Shown here: positions 53,508 through 62,145 of the stretch, piece by piece | Numbering within the stretch: the stretch's first letter is position 1 | How the letters are laid out: each line of letters begins with the position of its first letter | NCBI GenBank assembly: GCA_041399205.1 | Contig: JAWKTK010000003.1 | Coordinates: 434,001 to 498,000 of the forward strand | Direction: 5' to 3' | Length of the DNA: 64,000 bases | Source: JAGQOZ01 sp041399205 | GTDB lineage: Bacteria; Planctomycetota; Planctomycetia; Pirellulales; Pirellulaceae | Translations under genes and position numbers: made by a program | The notes under the pieces: generated by a model | Databases searched by the model: none | What the model saw: only the letters and a program-made list of their open reading frames with translations | What the model was told of the DNA's origin: nothing

Positions 53508-56500
53508 ATGAAGCCGGGCGACCGAGGCTTCTGTTTTGTGCGAGAAAATCGCGATGGCCAAATGGTGTTGTCTACGTATGGCAAGAGCACTGGATTTTGT
53601 GTCGATCCCATCGAAAAGAAACCGCTGAACCACTTCTATCCGGGCACCAGTGTGCTGTCATTCGGCACCGCCGGTTGCAATTTGGCCTGTAAGTTTTGCC
53701 AAAACTGGTCCATTTCCAAGTCTCGCGAAGTTGAACGACTCTCCGAACACGCTTCGCCCATGACCATCGCCTCCGCCGCACAACAGCTGGGTTGTCACAG
53801 CGTGGCCTACACCTACAACGACCCCATTATCTGGGCCGAATATGCCATCGATACGGCAAACGAATGCCGCCAGCTGGGTATCAAGAACGTAGCGGTGACG
53901 GCCGGCTACATTACCCCGGAAGCGAGATCAACATTCTTCCACGCCATGGACGCCGCGAATGTAGACCTGAAAGCGTTCACGGAAGAATTTTACCAGCAAC
54001 TAACGCTTTCTCATCTGCAACCGATCTTGGATACGTTGGTATGGCTGAAAAAAGAAACGGACGTGTGGTTTGAAATTACCAACTTGGTCATTCCAGCCGC
54101 CAATGATTCGCTGGATGAATTTCACCGCATGTGCGATTGGATCCTGGAAAACCTCGGTCCCGACGTTCCGCTGCATTTCACTGCGTTTCATCCTGACTTT
54201 CGTCTGCAAGATCGACACGCCACGCCGCTAGAATCACTGTTGCAGGCATATGACATTGCCACAAGTCGAGGTATCCGTCATGTTTATGTAGGAAATGTCA
54301 ACGACGTCGCTCACCAAAGCACCTATTGTCCCCAGTGCAAACAACTCTTGATTGAACGCAACTGGCATCAACTGGGACAATACAACCTAGACGAGAATCG
54401 CTGCCGATTCTGCCAGCATCAAATCGCAGGACATTTCCTGTCCCAGCCAGGCAATTGGGGTCGAAAGCGATTGCCTGTCCGCATTCAAGATTTTGCTGCA
54501 CCGTCGCAGGCTGCCACCAATCAATCTGCCACGATTCAGCGAACACCAGGAGACCAAGCCGTGTCCACCGAAGTCGACGTCACTCCGCCACAATTGACTG
54601 TATCGCAACACAAGGCCATTCTGACCGCCGCCAGCGAATTGGTCACTTGCGCCGTCTTGAACCAACCGGCTCGTTTGTCCGACGTCACCATTGGCGGCGC
54701 GGCGTCGACGCCCATCTTTGGCTGTTTTGTCTCAATTAAACGCAAAGGAAATCTCCGCGGCTGTTGTGGATTCTTGGGACAGAAGGCCACCATCAAGGAA
54801 GGCATGGAATACTCGGCCGCCAAATCGGCCACGGGCGACGTCCGTATGCCTCGAGTTTCCCCCAGCGAACTGGCGCATCTGGAATTTGAAGTCTGGCTGC
54901 TGTTCGGGCAAGAAGAAGTGGCCGAACAAGGTGCTCAACGCGTCAACGCCGTCACCATTGGCAAACATGGTTTGCGAATTCAAAAAGGCAATCACGCCGG
55001 TTTGTTGCTGCCCGGCGTCGCGACCGATCTGGGCCTAAATTCAGAACAGTTTTTGGACCAAGTTTGTATCAAAGCTGGTTTGCCGCCGTCGGCTTGGCGA
55101 GATGCCGACACCAAGTTGATTCGCTTTCAAGGGTTGGCCGTCGAAGGCGATTTCGATTCGACTGTTTTGGATCAGGTTCGCACCGAATCTCCGACGGTGA
55201 TCAATTCGAACGAAATACCAGCTCTGGTGAAATTTTGCCGCGACAACATGATGGCAGTGGTGACAGGCGCCACACCATCCTATTACGCATTTGGGTGTTC
55301 CGACGGCGCGGTGCATGGCATTGCGTTACGAACGCAAGTCGCCGGTCGTCCAGACCCGATACAGATGGCGCAGTTCAACACACAAAAACCATTTCCGCTG
55401 CAGTCGACCTTGTGTCAAGCCGCCCAATCGATGGGCCAAGTTCTGCACCAAGAAGGCATGCGCGGCGCCGCGGCCGATCAGCTAAGCGTAGAACTGGCCG
55501 TGCTATCGGACCCGGCGTTACACGGTTCATCGCTGCAGCCCGATTTGGCGGGATTTAACCCACAGCAGCGAGCAATCCTGGTGCAGCAAGGATCACATTC
55601 GGCCTTGCTGATGGACCATAGCGCCACGGCCGAAGCGTTGTTGGCCGAAGCAATATTGGCCGCCAAGATTGATCCGGAAACGCATGCTTCGGTCGTCAGC
55701 TTTCACATCCAATCGAATGCCACGTCATGGCGCATCATCAATGTTCCCAGGCCGCAATCCGGTCCGGCTGTTCGTTCGCCTGCGGTCGCCGGGACGTTCT
55801 ATCCGGGCCACCCAGAACAGATGCAACAGGCCTTGGACGAAATGATTCCGACGGCAGCCGTGGCCAAAGAAAAAGTTTCCGCTGTGATGTTGCCTCACGC
55901 CGGTTGGCGATTTTCAGGCCGGTTGGCGGCAGATGTGCTGCGTCGCATTGAAATTCCAGAAAACGTAATCATCATCGGCCCGAAACACACGGCCATGGGC
56001 GTTGATTGGGCCGTGGCGCCAAATGAAACCTGGGCGTTGCCCGGCGTGGAAATCGCATCCAATGTGGAACTGGCCAAAGCGTTGTGCCAAGCGATTCCCG
56101 ATCTGGAACTGGACGCGTTGGCTCATCAGCGAGAACACGGAATTGAAGTGGAATTACCGATACTGCACCGCTTTGCGCCGCACGCCAAAGTTGTCGGAAT
56201 TGCCATTGGCTCGGGCAGCCTACGACGCTGTCAGGAATTTGGCACAGGACTGGCTGCCGTGCTGCAGGACCAATGGGAAAAGACGCTGTTGATTATTTCC
56301 AGCGACATGAACCACTACGCCACGGACCACGAGAATCGTCGCTTGGACGAAATGGCACTCGCCGCCATCGAAACTTTGGATCCTGAACGTGTCTTCCAAA
56401 CGGTGCGAACCAATCACATCAGCATGTGCGGAGTGTTGCCAGCGGTCATGGTGATGCACGCGTTGAAGCAGTTGGGACAGCTGCATTCGATCCAGCGAAT

Positions 56501-56576
56501 TGGCTATGCCACCAGTGCCGACGTGACTGGCGATACCAGCCGAGTGGTTGGTTACGCCGGGCTGCTGTTTCGTTAG
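53508..56576 (+). CDS. Three-domain AmmeMemoRadiSam fusion (radical SAM + AMMECR1 + MEMO1)
   Basis: Fusion of 1022 residues from the first ATG. The radical SAM domain, about 1-330, has the cluster motif GCNLACKFCQNW (Cys57, Cys61, Cys64) and the family blocks DPIEKKPLNHFYPGT and SVAYTYNDPIIWAEYA; two Cys pairs near 275-310 (CPQC, CRFC) could bind zinc. AMMECR1 is about 375-560 (GCFVSIKRKGNLRGCCGFLG). A linker domain of unknown type (570-755) follows, then MEMO1 from about 765 to the end (LPHAGWRFSGRLAADVL, GIEVELPIL). These three are normally separate genes of the AmmeMemoRadiSam system. The conserved CDLCPRAC block lies upstream of this ATG in the same frame (open to 53364), so the real start is upstream at a non-ATG codon or the start has been damaged. 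Confidence 0.88.
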   Translation: MKPGDRGFCFVRENRDGQMVLSTYGKSTGFCVDPIEKKPLNHFYPGTSVLSFGTAGCNLACKFCQNWSISKSREVERLSEHASPMTIASAAQQLGCHSVAYTYNDPIIWAEYAIDTANECRQLGIKNVAVTAGYITPEARSTFFHAMDAANVDLKAFTEEFYQQLTLSHLQPILDTLVWLKKETDVWFEITNLVIPAANDSLDEFHRMCDWILENLGPDVPLHFTAFHPDFRLQDRHATPLESLLQAYDIATSRGIRHVYVGNVNDVAHQSTYCPQCKQLLIERNWHQLGQYNLDENRCRFCQHQIAGHFLSQPGNWGRKRLPVRIQDFAAPSQAATNQSATIQRTPGDQAVSTEVDVTPPQLTVSQHKAILTAASELVTCAVLNQPARLSDVTIGGAASTPIFGCFVSIKRKGNLRGCCGFLGQKATIKEGMEYSAAKSATGDVRMPRVSPSELAHLEFEVWLLFGQEEVAEQGAQRVNAVTIGKHGLRIQKGNHAGLLLPGVATDLGLNSEQFLDQVCIKAGLPPSAWRDADTKLIRFQGLAVEGDFDSTVLDQVRTESPTVINSNEIPALVKFCRDNMMAVVTGATPSYYAFGCSDGAVHGIALRTQVAGRPDPIQMAQFNTQKPFPLQSTLCQAAQSMGQVLHQEGMRGAAADQLSVELAVLSDPALHGSSLQPDLAGFNPQQRAILVQQGSHSALLMDHSATAEALLAEAILAAKIDPETHASVVSFHIQSNATSWRIINVPRPQSGPAVRSPAVAGTFYPGHPEQMQQALDEMIPTAAVAKEKVSAVMLPHAGWRFSGRLAADVLRRIEIPENVIIIGPKHTAMGVDWAVAPNETWALPGVEIASNVELAKALCQAIPDLELDALAHQREHGIEVELPILHRFAPHAKVVGIAIGSGSLRRCQEFGTGLAAVLQDQWEKTLLIISSDMNHYATDHENRRLDEMALAAIETLDPERVFQTVRTNHISMCGVLPAVMVMHALKQLGQLHSIQRIGYATSADVTGDTSRVVGYAGLLFR

Positions 56577-56625
56577 AATCTGGCAACTTCAATATCTTTT
56601 GATTTGCCAACGGAAAGAAGGAACC

Positions 56626-57165
56626 GTGAACCATTTGTGGTCGTCGCACCAAGTTATCGCCAAGCAGCCGAATTCGCGAATGTGTTTTATCTGTGGTTTG
56701 CAAAATGACAAAGGCATGCAGGCCGAATTCTTTGAAGTCGATTCGAATCAAGTCATCGGCGTGTTTCACGCCAGTGAACACTTTCAGGGCTATCCCGGAC
56801 GGTTACACGGCGGCATGGCGTCGGCCTTGCTGGACGAATGTGTGGGACGAGCCATCCGGTTGACACACGGCGATACCACGTGGGGCGTCACCATTGATCT
56901 GAACGTCAAGTTTCGCAAACCAGTGACGCTCAACGAGCCGCTGTTGGTTGTCGGTCGCATTGCGGAAGAAAAAAGACGGCGCTTCTACGGCACTGGTGAG
57001 ATCCTGTTAGCCAACGGAACGGTGGCGGTGGAAGCAAACGGCACCTACCTTAAAATGCCCATCAAAGATATCGCGGGATTCGATCCGCAGCATGAATCCT
57101 GGGAAGTCATCTCTAAACATGAAGATCCCACAGAAATTCGTTTGCCGCAGCGATCATTCTCGTAG
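56626..57165 (+). CDS. PaaI-type acyl-CoA thioesterase (hotdog fold)
   Basis: Protein of 179 residues from GTG 56626, which has AAGGA a few bases upstream (gaaagaaggaaccGTG). The hotdog signature is LHGGMASALLDECVGRAIRL, with a second block TIDLNVKFRKPVTLNEPLLV. A pair of cysteines at MCFICGLQN in the N-terminus is typical of a subgroup of this family. Substrate probably an aryl- or acyl-CoA. It starts 50 bases after the AmmeMemoRadiSam fusion on the same strand and may be co-transcribed. Confidence 0.88.
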   Translation: MNHLWSSHQVIAKQPNSRMCFICGLQNDKGMQAEFFEVDSNQVIGVFHASEHFQGYPGRLHGGMASALLDECVGRAIRLTHGDTTWGVTIDLNVKFRKPVTLNEPLLVVGRIAEEKRRRFYGTGEILLANGTVAVEANGTYLKMPIKDIAGFDPQHESWEVISKHEDPTEIRLPQRSFS

Positions 57166-57195
57166 GCGAATGATCATTCTGGCTGCCGCTGGTGG

Positions 57196-58101
57196 TTACG
57201 TTCGCGAACGCAGAATCACCGCCTTGTGATCATCGATGGCGCCCAGTTGGACTTGAAACCGAGGTTCGTCGTCCACTAGCAGCGACACCAAGCTGTTGGC
57301 CGGCGTGTCCGAAATCAACACGTCTCCTTCGGCCAATTCCGATAGTTGTTCCGGTGTCATGGCCACCGAGCCAGCCACGATTTTGACGTCTACGTTAGCC
57401 GCATTGGATAATGACGAAGAGGACGAAATCGCTTCGTCCGCCACTCGATCAATCACTTTGCGCAACGAACGCAGCGGCACGCAGATGGTTAGCGGTCCCA
57501 TGATGTTGGCCACTTTAACGTCAAACACCAAGCTGACGACCGTTTCAAACGGCGGAATAATACGAGCTCGACTGGCCTGCGACTCAATTCGATCAATGGA
57601 TAAGTTTACGGCTAACACGTGCTCCCAGGCGTCGTGGAGTTCGTCGATCAAAAAGCCGACAATTCGCCGAGCGATCTGTTTTTCCATGTCGGTCAACACG
57701 CGTGTCGGTTGGATGAACGTGTGTTGGCCGTTACCACCCAGGACCATATCCAGCATGGTGTAGAAGACGTCCAAGCCAAGATCCAATGCCATTGGGTGTG
57801 ACAGCGGATGAGCGTTAAGCACCGCCAAACATGTGGTCTGACTGCGGCTGTGTACAAACTGGCTGTACGTGCTATCGGTGACTTGTACCAATTCAACGTC
57901 CACCGTCTGCTGCACTGCTTCGGATAGCGATTCGCTAAATTGCTTGGCCACCGCTTGATGAAACTGAGACAACGTGCGACGTTGCTGCGCCGTTAATTGC
58001 TGTGGTTCCTTCGACACTGGCGACGACGCAGATTCGGCTTCGTTGTCCGTTAAGGGTGCCGAAAGAAAATCTCGTTCTTCCTCAGTTAGTGGAGCACGCA
58101 T
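57196..58101 (-). CDS. fliM: Flagellar motor switch protein FliM
   Basis: Component of the flagellar C-ring, 301 residues. The middle CheC-like domain (about 50-215) includes HPMALDLGLDVFYTMLDMVL and LTDMEKQIARRIVGFLIDEL; the C-terminal SpoA/FliN-like surface domain (about 225-300) includes ELAEGDVLISDTPANSL. ATG 58101 has a strong AGGAAGG ribosome site upstream, so it is preferred over ATG 58122 and the longer open frame. The N-terminal 40 residues are acidic and of the kind that binds CheY-P (LTEEERDFLSAPL). No other flagellar gene is nearby. proA lies just upstream on the same strand. Confidence 0.9.
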   Translation of the reverse strand: MRAPLTEEERDFLSAPLTDNEAESASSPVSKEPQQLTAQQRRTLSQFHQAVAKQFSESLSEAVQQTVDVELVQVTDSTYSQFVHSRSQTTCLAVLNAHPLSHPMALDLGLDVFYTMLDMVLGGNGQHTFIQPTRVLTDMEKQIARRIVGFLIDELHDAWEHVLAVNLSIDRIESQASRARIIPPFETVVSLVFDVKVANIMGPLTICVPLRSLRKVIDRVADEAISSSSSLSNAANVDVKIVAGSVAMTPEQLSELAEGDVLISDTPANSLVSLLVDDEPRFQVQLGAIDDHKAVILRSRT

Positions 58102-58198
58102 GTTCGCCTTCCTTTGCGACATTTTTTCAGCTGGCCGCCAACATTCGATCGGTTTGGCAAACCAGCTGCATCCTGCAACAAGATTGTACAGGCGTCTT

Positions 58199-59470
58199 TT
58201 AACGGATTTGGCCGTCGCCGTGAACCACATATTTGTAGCTAGTCAGTTCGTCAATACCGCAAGGGCCTCGCGCATGAAACTTGTCGGTGCTAATCCCAAT
58301 TTCCGCGCCCAGCCCAAATTCACCGCCGTCATTGAACCGAGTGCTAGCGTTGACCATGACAGCCGAGCTATCAATGCAGTTGGTAAACTGTTGTGACGCC
58401 TGCAGGTCATTGGTGACAATCGCTTCCGTGTGTCCCGAACTGTAGTGGTTGATGTGATTGATGGCTTCGTCCAGTGACGAAACGATTTTGATCGAAATGA
58501 TGGGCCCCAGATATTCGGCAGCAAAGTCTTCGTCTGTGGCCGGTTGGATCGAATCCAAAATGGTTCGCGCCGCCGCGTCACCTCGCATCTCAATCTGAAA
58601 CGGCTGAAAAGCTTCGGCCAGTTGGGGTAAGAACGCCTGAGCGATCGTTTGATGCAAGACCAACGATTCTGCGGCGTTGCAGACGCCCATTCGCTGACAT
58701 TTGGAATTGACCACAATTTGCAACGCTTTGTCCAAGTCGGCCGCGGCATCGACATAGACGTGGCAATTCCCGTCAAAGTGTTTGATGACCGGCATGGTGG
58801 CCTCCGAGGTGACTCGGCGAATCAACCCTTCACCACCTCGCGGAATCGCGACGTCAATATACTGATCCAACTTCAGAAAATGCCCCACGGCCGCTCGGTC
58901 ACGAGTCGCCACCAGTTGGACCGCGTCAGCTGGCAGTCCGCATTCTGTTGCCACCTGCGCCAGAATATCCACAATCGCTTGGCTGGAATGTGCGGCTTCT
59001 TTACCGCCCCGCACGATCACGGCATTGCCGCTCTTCATACAGATGGCCGCCGCGTCGGCAGTGACGTTGGGCCGAGATTCGTAGATGAAGAAGACCACGC
59101 CCAAAGGGACTCGGACTTTGTCAATCCGCAGTCCATTGGGCCGAACCGTGGAATCGATGATTCGGCCGATCGGGCTGGGCAACATGGCAATCTGTTCCAG
59201 CGCGCCGGCAATGCTGTCAATGCGTTCCGAATTCAAGCGAAGTCGATCGATTTGCGCGTCGGTCAGTCCAAATTCTGGCGCGGCTTGGACGTCTTTTTCG
59301 TTGGCTTGCAGAATCGCGTCCGATTGTTGGCGTAGCCTGTCGGCGGACTTTTTCAGCCACAGATTTTTTGCCGAATCAGAGACTTGCACCAATGCTGCGG
59401 CTGCCAATTTCGCTCGTTTTGCAACATCTTCACAATAGCGGGATAGGTCCTGTGACGTCATAGCATTCAC
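58199..59470 (-). CDS. proA: Glutamate-5-semialdehyde dehydrogenase
   Basis: Cytosolic enzyme of 423 residues that reduces glutamyl-5-phosphate to the semialdehyde with NADPH, the second step of proline synthesis. Blocks of the family are IGRIIDSTVRPNGLRIDKVR, VFFIYESRPNVTADAAAICM, GNAVIVRGGKEAAHSS, the catalytic cysteine in RMGVCNAAESLVLH and the C-terminal RFNDGGEFGLGAEIGISTDK. Length is normal. The usual partner proB is not adjacent. fliM lies 97 bases downstream on the same strand. Confidence 0.97.
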   Translation of the reverse strand: MNAMTSQDLSRYCEDVAKRAKLAAAALVQVSDSAKNLWLKKSADRLRQQSDAILQANEKDVQAAPEFGLTDAQIDRLRLNSERIDSIAGALEQIAMLPSPIGRIIDSTVRPNGLRIDKVRVPLGVVFFIYESRPNVTADAAAICMKSGNAVIVRGGKEAAHSSQAIVDILAQVATECGLPADAVQLVATRDRAAVGHFLKLDQYIDVAIPRGGEGLIRRVTSEATMPVIKHFDGNCHVYVDAAADLDKALQIVVNSKCQRMGVCNAAESLVLHQTIAQAFLPQLAEAFQPFQIEMRGDAAARTILDSIQPATDEDFAAEYLGPIISIKIVSSLDEAINHINHYSSGHTEAIVTNDLQASQQFTNCIDSSAVMVNASTRFNDGGEFGLGAEIGISTDKFHARGPCGIDELTSYKYVVHGDGQIR

Positions 59471-59773
59471 TTCAAGTGGTTTCGGAAAAGTGCGTCAGCG
59501 GCTCGGCGCTGCCGGACAAATAACGGAAAAGCCAATAAAAACAGATGAACGGATTGTACCTAAAATGCCAGCCGTCCGATCAACAGTACATGAGAACAGT
59601 TTACTGCGCTGGAAATCGGTTCATTGCCAACTAGGTGGGCATTTGCGAACGTTCCGTTTGGCGAAACGATTGGCTTCCGGCGCTAGGCACTTGATACACG
59701 GCACACTGCGCGAATTCAGCCGCTTACTTTGACAAATGTGGCTCGATTCGTACAGACGAGGGAGGATTGTTTC
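59471..59773. other. Divergent intergenic region
   Basis: About 300 bases between proA (minus) and the TPR gene (plus). The small plus frame at 59490-59732 has no ribosome site. It must contain both promoters, but no clear consensus can be placed. Confidence 0.45.
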
Positions 59774-61918
59774 ATGTCAGTTCGTCGTAAAACCAAGCTT
59801 CGTCTCACGTTTTGTGCGGCGTCGTTGCTAATGACGACCGACGCGGCGTTCGGCCAATTTCGCGAAGTATTTCCCGACACGCCTCGGCAAGAAGTAGACG
59901 CTGGCAGCTTGGTTCCGACGACCGAGCGTTTTGTGCCGCCGGTTCGCGAATCGGTGCGAAGCGATTCCAAACTGGAGCTGCAACGCCAAACGCCTGCCGC
60001 CACTCCGTCACAGCCTAAGATTGTCAAACGGTCTGGCGTCCCCGAATTGGCCATTCCTGGTGATGCAGTTCCAACACCGCAGGCCGTCCCAACTCCGGCT
60101 GCAGTTGTGGAAACCAAACCCAACGTTCAAGTTGTCCAAGAACCGGCGCCGGTTACTACGCTGGCCAGTGTCCGGCCCGCCGAACCGTTGTCTCTGTTCG
60201 GTGCGTCGGAAGATGCTTCGGCAACGCCGCTGGCCTTTCAGTCGATCAGTCCCGGCAGTTCCACGGCGGCCGAAGTCAAAGCCTTATGGGGTTCGCCTGG
60301 CAAGCTTTTGGAAGTGGACGGCGCCGAGAAGTTGGTCTACAAACTGCCCGGTTTTCGCCAGATAGATCTACTGACTTCGGGCACGTCCATTGAAGATGAT
60401 TCGCTGAAAATCGATTCCATGGTAGTGCATATTGAAGAACCACAAGACGCTGCGGCGGTCATCGAAAAACTGGGGCTCGGCGAATTTTCGCCAGTCGAAA
60501 TTCCGGACGAATTTGGACAAGTCTTAGGATTAGCGGTGCCGGAACGAGGCGTCATGCTGATTTATTCCGGCGAACCAAGCGAACAGAAAGTCGCTTCGAT
60601 TGGATTGGAACCAATTAACGCCGAATTGTTCCGGTTACGAGCAGAACATGATCGGAATCATTTGATCACGCAAAGCTTGTCCGACCTGGACATGGCCATT
60701 CAATTGGATTCCAGTGACGCGCACGCCGTCTGGATGAAGTCCGAATTGTTGGCCGATGCAGGCCGCGTGACCGAGGCGATGGAATTTGCCAGCCAAGCGG
60801 TTTCTATGTCTCCGTCCACGGGATTGTATCGCCTGACGGCCGCTCGGCTAACGGCCGAAGCGGGTGACATCACCAACGCCATCCATGAAACTCGGACGGT
60901 AGTGGACGACACCACGACGCCTGCCGTGGTGAAAGCTCGAGGCCAATGTCAGCTGGGCAACCTATTGGCGATGAGCGACACCGCTGAACCTGCAGACGCG
61001 CTGAAGCAGCACATGGCTTCGGTGGAGACGGCCATGGCGGAAATCAATAATCGCAAGTTTGCCATCCGTCGCATGGCCAAAGATATTTTGGTCGACGCAC
61101 ATCTGTCGATTGCTCAGGATATTGCCGTGGGCGAATTCCAGAAGCAACAAGAAGTGGTGCCCAAATGGTTGATTCGCGCCACCGAATTGGCAGAAGATCT
61201 GATTGAAGAAGATCGAGGTGACGAAACGCTGCGGATGCAGATTTTCCGAGCGACCTTGGCTTGTTATTCGGTGCTGGACGGTAACTTCGACGCCACCGTT
61301 GCGGCCGAAGAATCGTTAAACGAAGGCCGTCGCTTGATTGGCGAAGCATCGGACGAATTGTATCGCACTCGAGTTCGCCGAGAACTGATTGAAACGCTGT
61401 ACTACGCAGCCAAGATCGAAAACGCTCGAGGCCGAACCGACAATGCCTTGAAGTATGCTCAAAACGGCGCCGCTTTGATGGCACAACATGAAGTCGATGC
61501 GTCTCAATTTGATCGGTACGTAGAAGGACAACTGTATTTCTTGATGGGATCCATTCACGCCTTGGCCAAATCAGATCATTCCGGAGCCGTCGACTGGTTC
61601 CGCAAGGCCAAGACGTCGTTTGAAGCCCAAGAAGGTAATTCGGTGGTTCCGTACAGTTCGTTTGGCGAACCGATGGTCAGCATGGGGATTTCGTTTTGGG
61701 AAGTCGGCGAAAAGCAAACCGCCATCGAATTGACCCAAAAGGGAACCGAACTGATGCAAGAGGCCGTGCAGGAAGGTGCCTTGGATTTGGTGGCATTGAC
61801 CATTCCCTATGGCAATTTGGCAACCATGCATCGCGACTTGGGTGACAACCAGCAAGCCAAACATTTCACCGAAATGATGGCCAAAATTGAAACCGAATCC
61901 AAGAACGTTCGACGGTAG
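59774..61918 (+). CDS. Exported TPR-repeat protein
   Basis: Protein of 714 residues from ATG 59774, with GGGAGG upstream (gagggaggattgtttcATG). The signal peptide KLRLTFCAASLLMTTDAAFG is followed by Q-F-R. A Pro/Thr/Val-rich linker (about 30-150) precedes a small domain around 160-270 (SPGSSTAAEVKALWGSPGKL), then helical TPR-like repeats from about 290 on (SDAHAVWMKSELLADAGRVT; TGLYRLTAARLTAEAGDITN; DNALKYAQNGAALMAQHEVD). A periplasmic scaffold is likely. I know no specific function. It precedes the selenoprotein gene on the same strand, about 230 bases away. Confidence 0.78.
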   Translation: MSVRRKTKLRLTFCAASLLMTTDAAFGQFREVFPDTPRQEVDAGSLVPTTERFVPPVRESVRSDSKLELQRQTPAATPSQPKIVKRSGVPELAIPGDAVPTPQAVPTPAAVVETKPNVQVVQEPAPVTTLASVRPAEPLSLFGASEDASATPLAFQSISPGSSTAAEVKALWGSPGKLLEVDGAEKLVYKLPGFRQIDLLTSGTSIEDDSLKIDSMVVHIEEPQDAAAVIEKLGLGEFSPVEIPDEFGQVLGLAVPERGVMLIYSGEPSEQKVASIGLEPINAELFRLRAEHDRNHLITQSLSDLDMAIQLDSSDAHAVWMKSELLADAGRVTEAMEFASQAVSMSPSTGLYRLTAARLTAEAGDITNAIHETRTVVDDTTTPAVVKARGQCQLGNLLAMSDTAEPADALKQHMASVETAMAEINNRKFAIRRMAKDILVDAHLSIAQDIAVGEFQKQQEVVPKWLIRATELAEDLIEEDRGDETLRMQIFRATLACYSVLDGNFDATVAAEESLNEGRRLIGEASDELYRTRVRRELIETLYYAAKIENARGRTDNALKYAQNGAALMAQHEVDASQFDRYVEGQLYFLMGSIHALAKSDHSGAVDWFRKAKTSFEAQEGNSVVPYSSFGEPMVSMGISFWEVGEKQTAIELTQKGTELMQEAVQEGALDLVALTIPYGNLATMHRDLGDNQQAKHFTEMMAKIETESKNVRR

Positions 61919-62145
61919 GCAAAGTGGACCACACATGTCTTTGGTTGTACTGCGGCAGCCAAAGTTTCCACATGTCGATAGTCGGATTCTGCGCTAAAAC
62001 CAGCGTCTGTTCCAGAAAGCACTTGATTTTTTCTTCCGTTTCCATTCAAAATCAAAGCTCCCCGCGGCGGCTTCGATCGATTGGATTGCAGGCCAGGTGA
62101 TTGGATACAACATGGCACTTGGCTGATATGGAAGAGACGGTCGAC

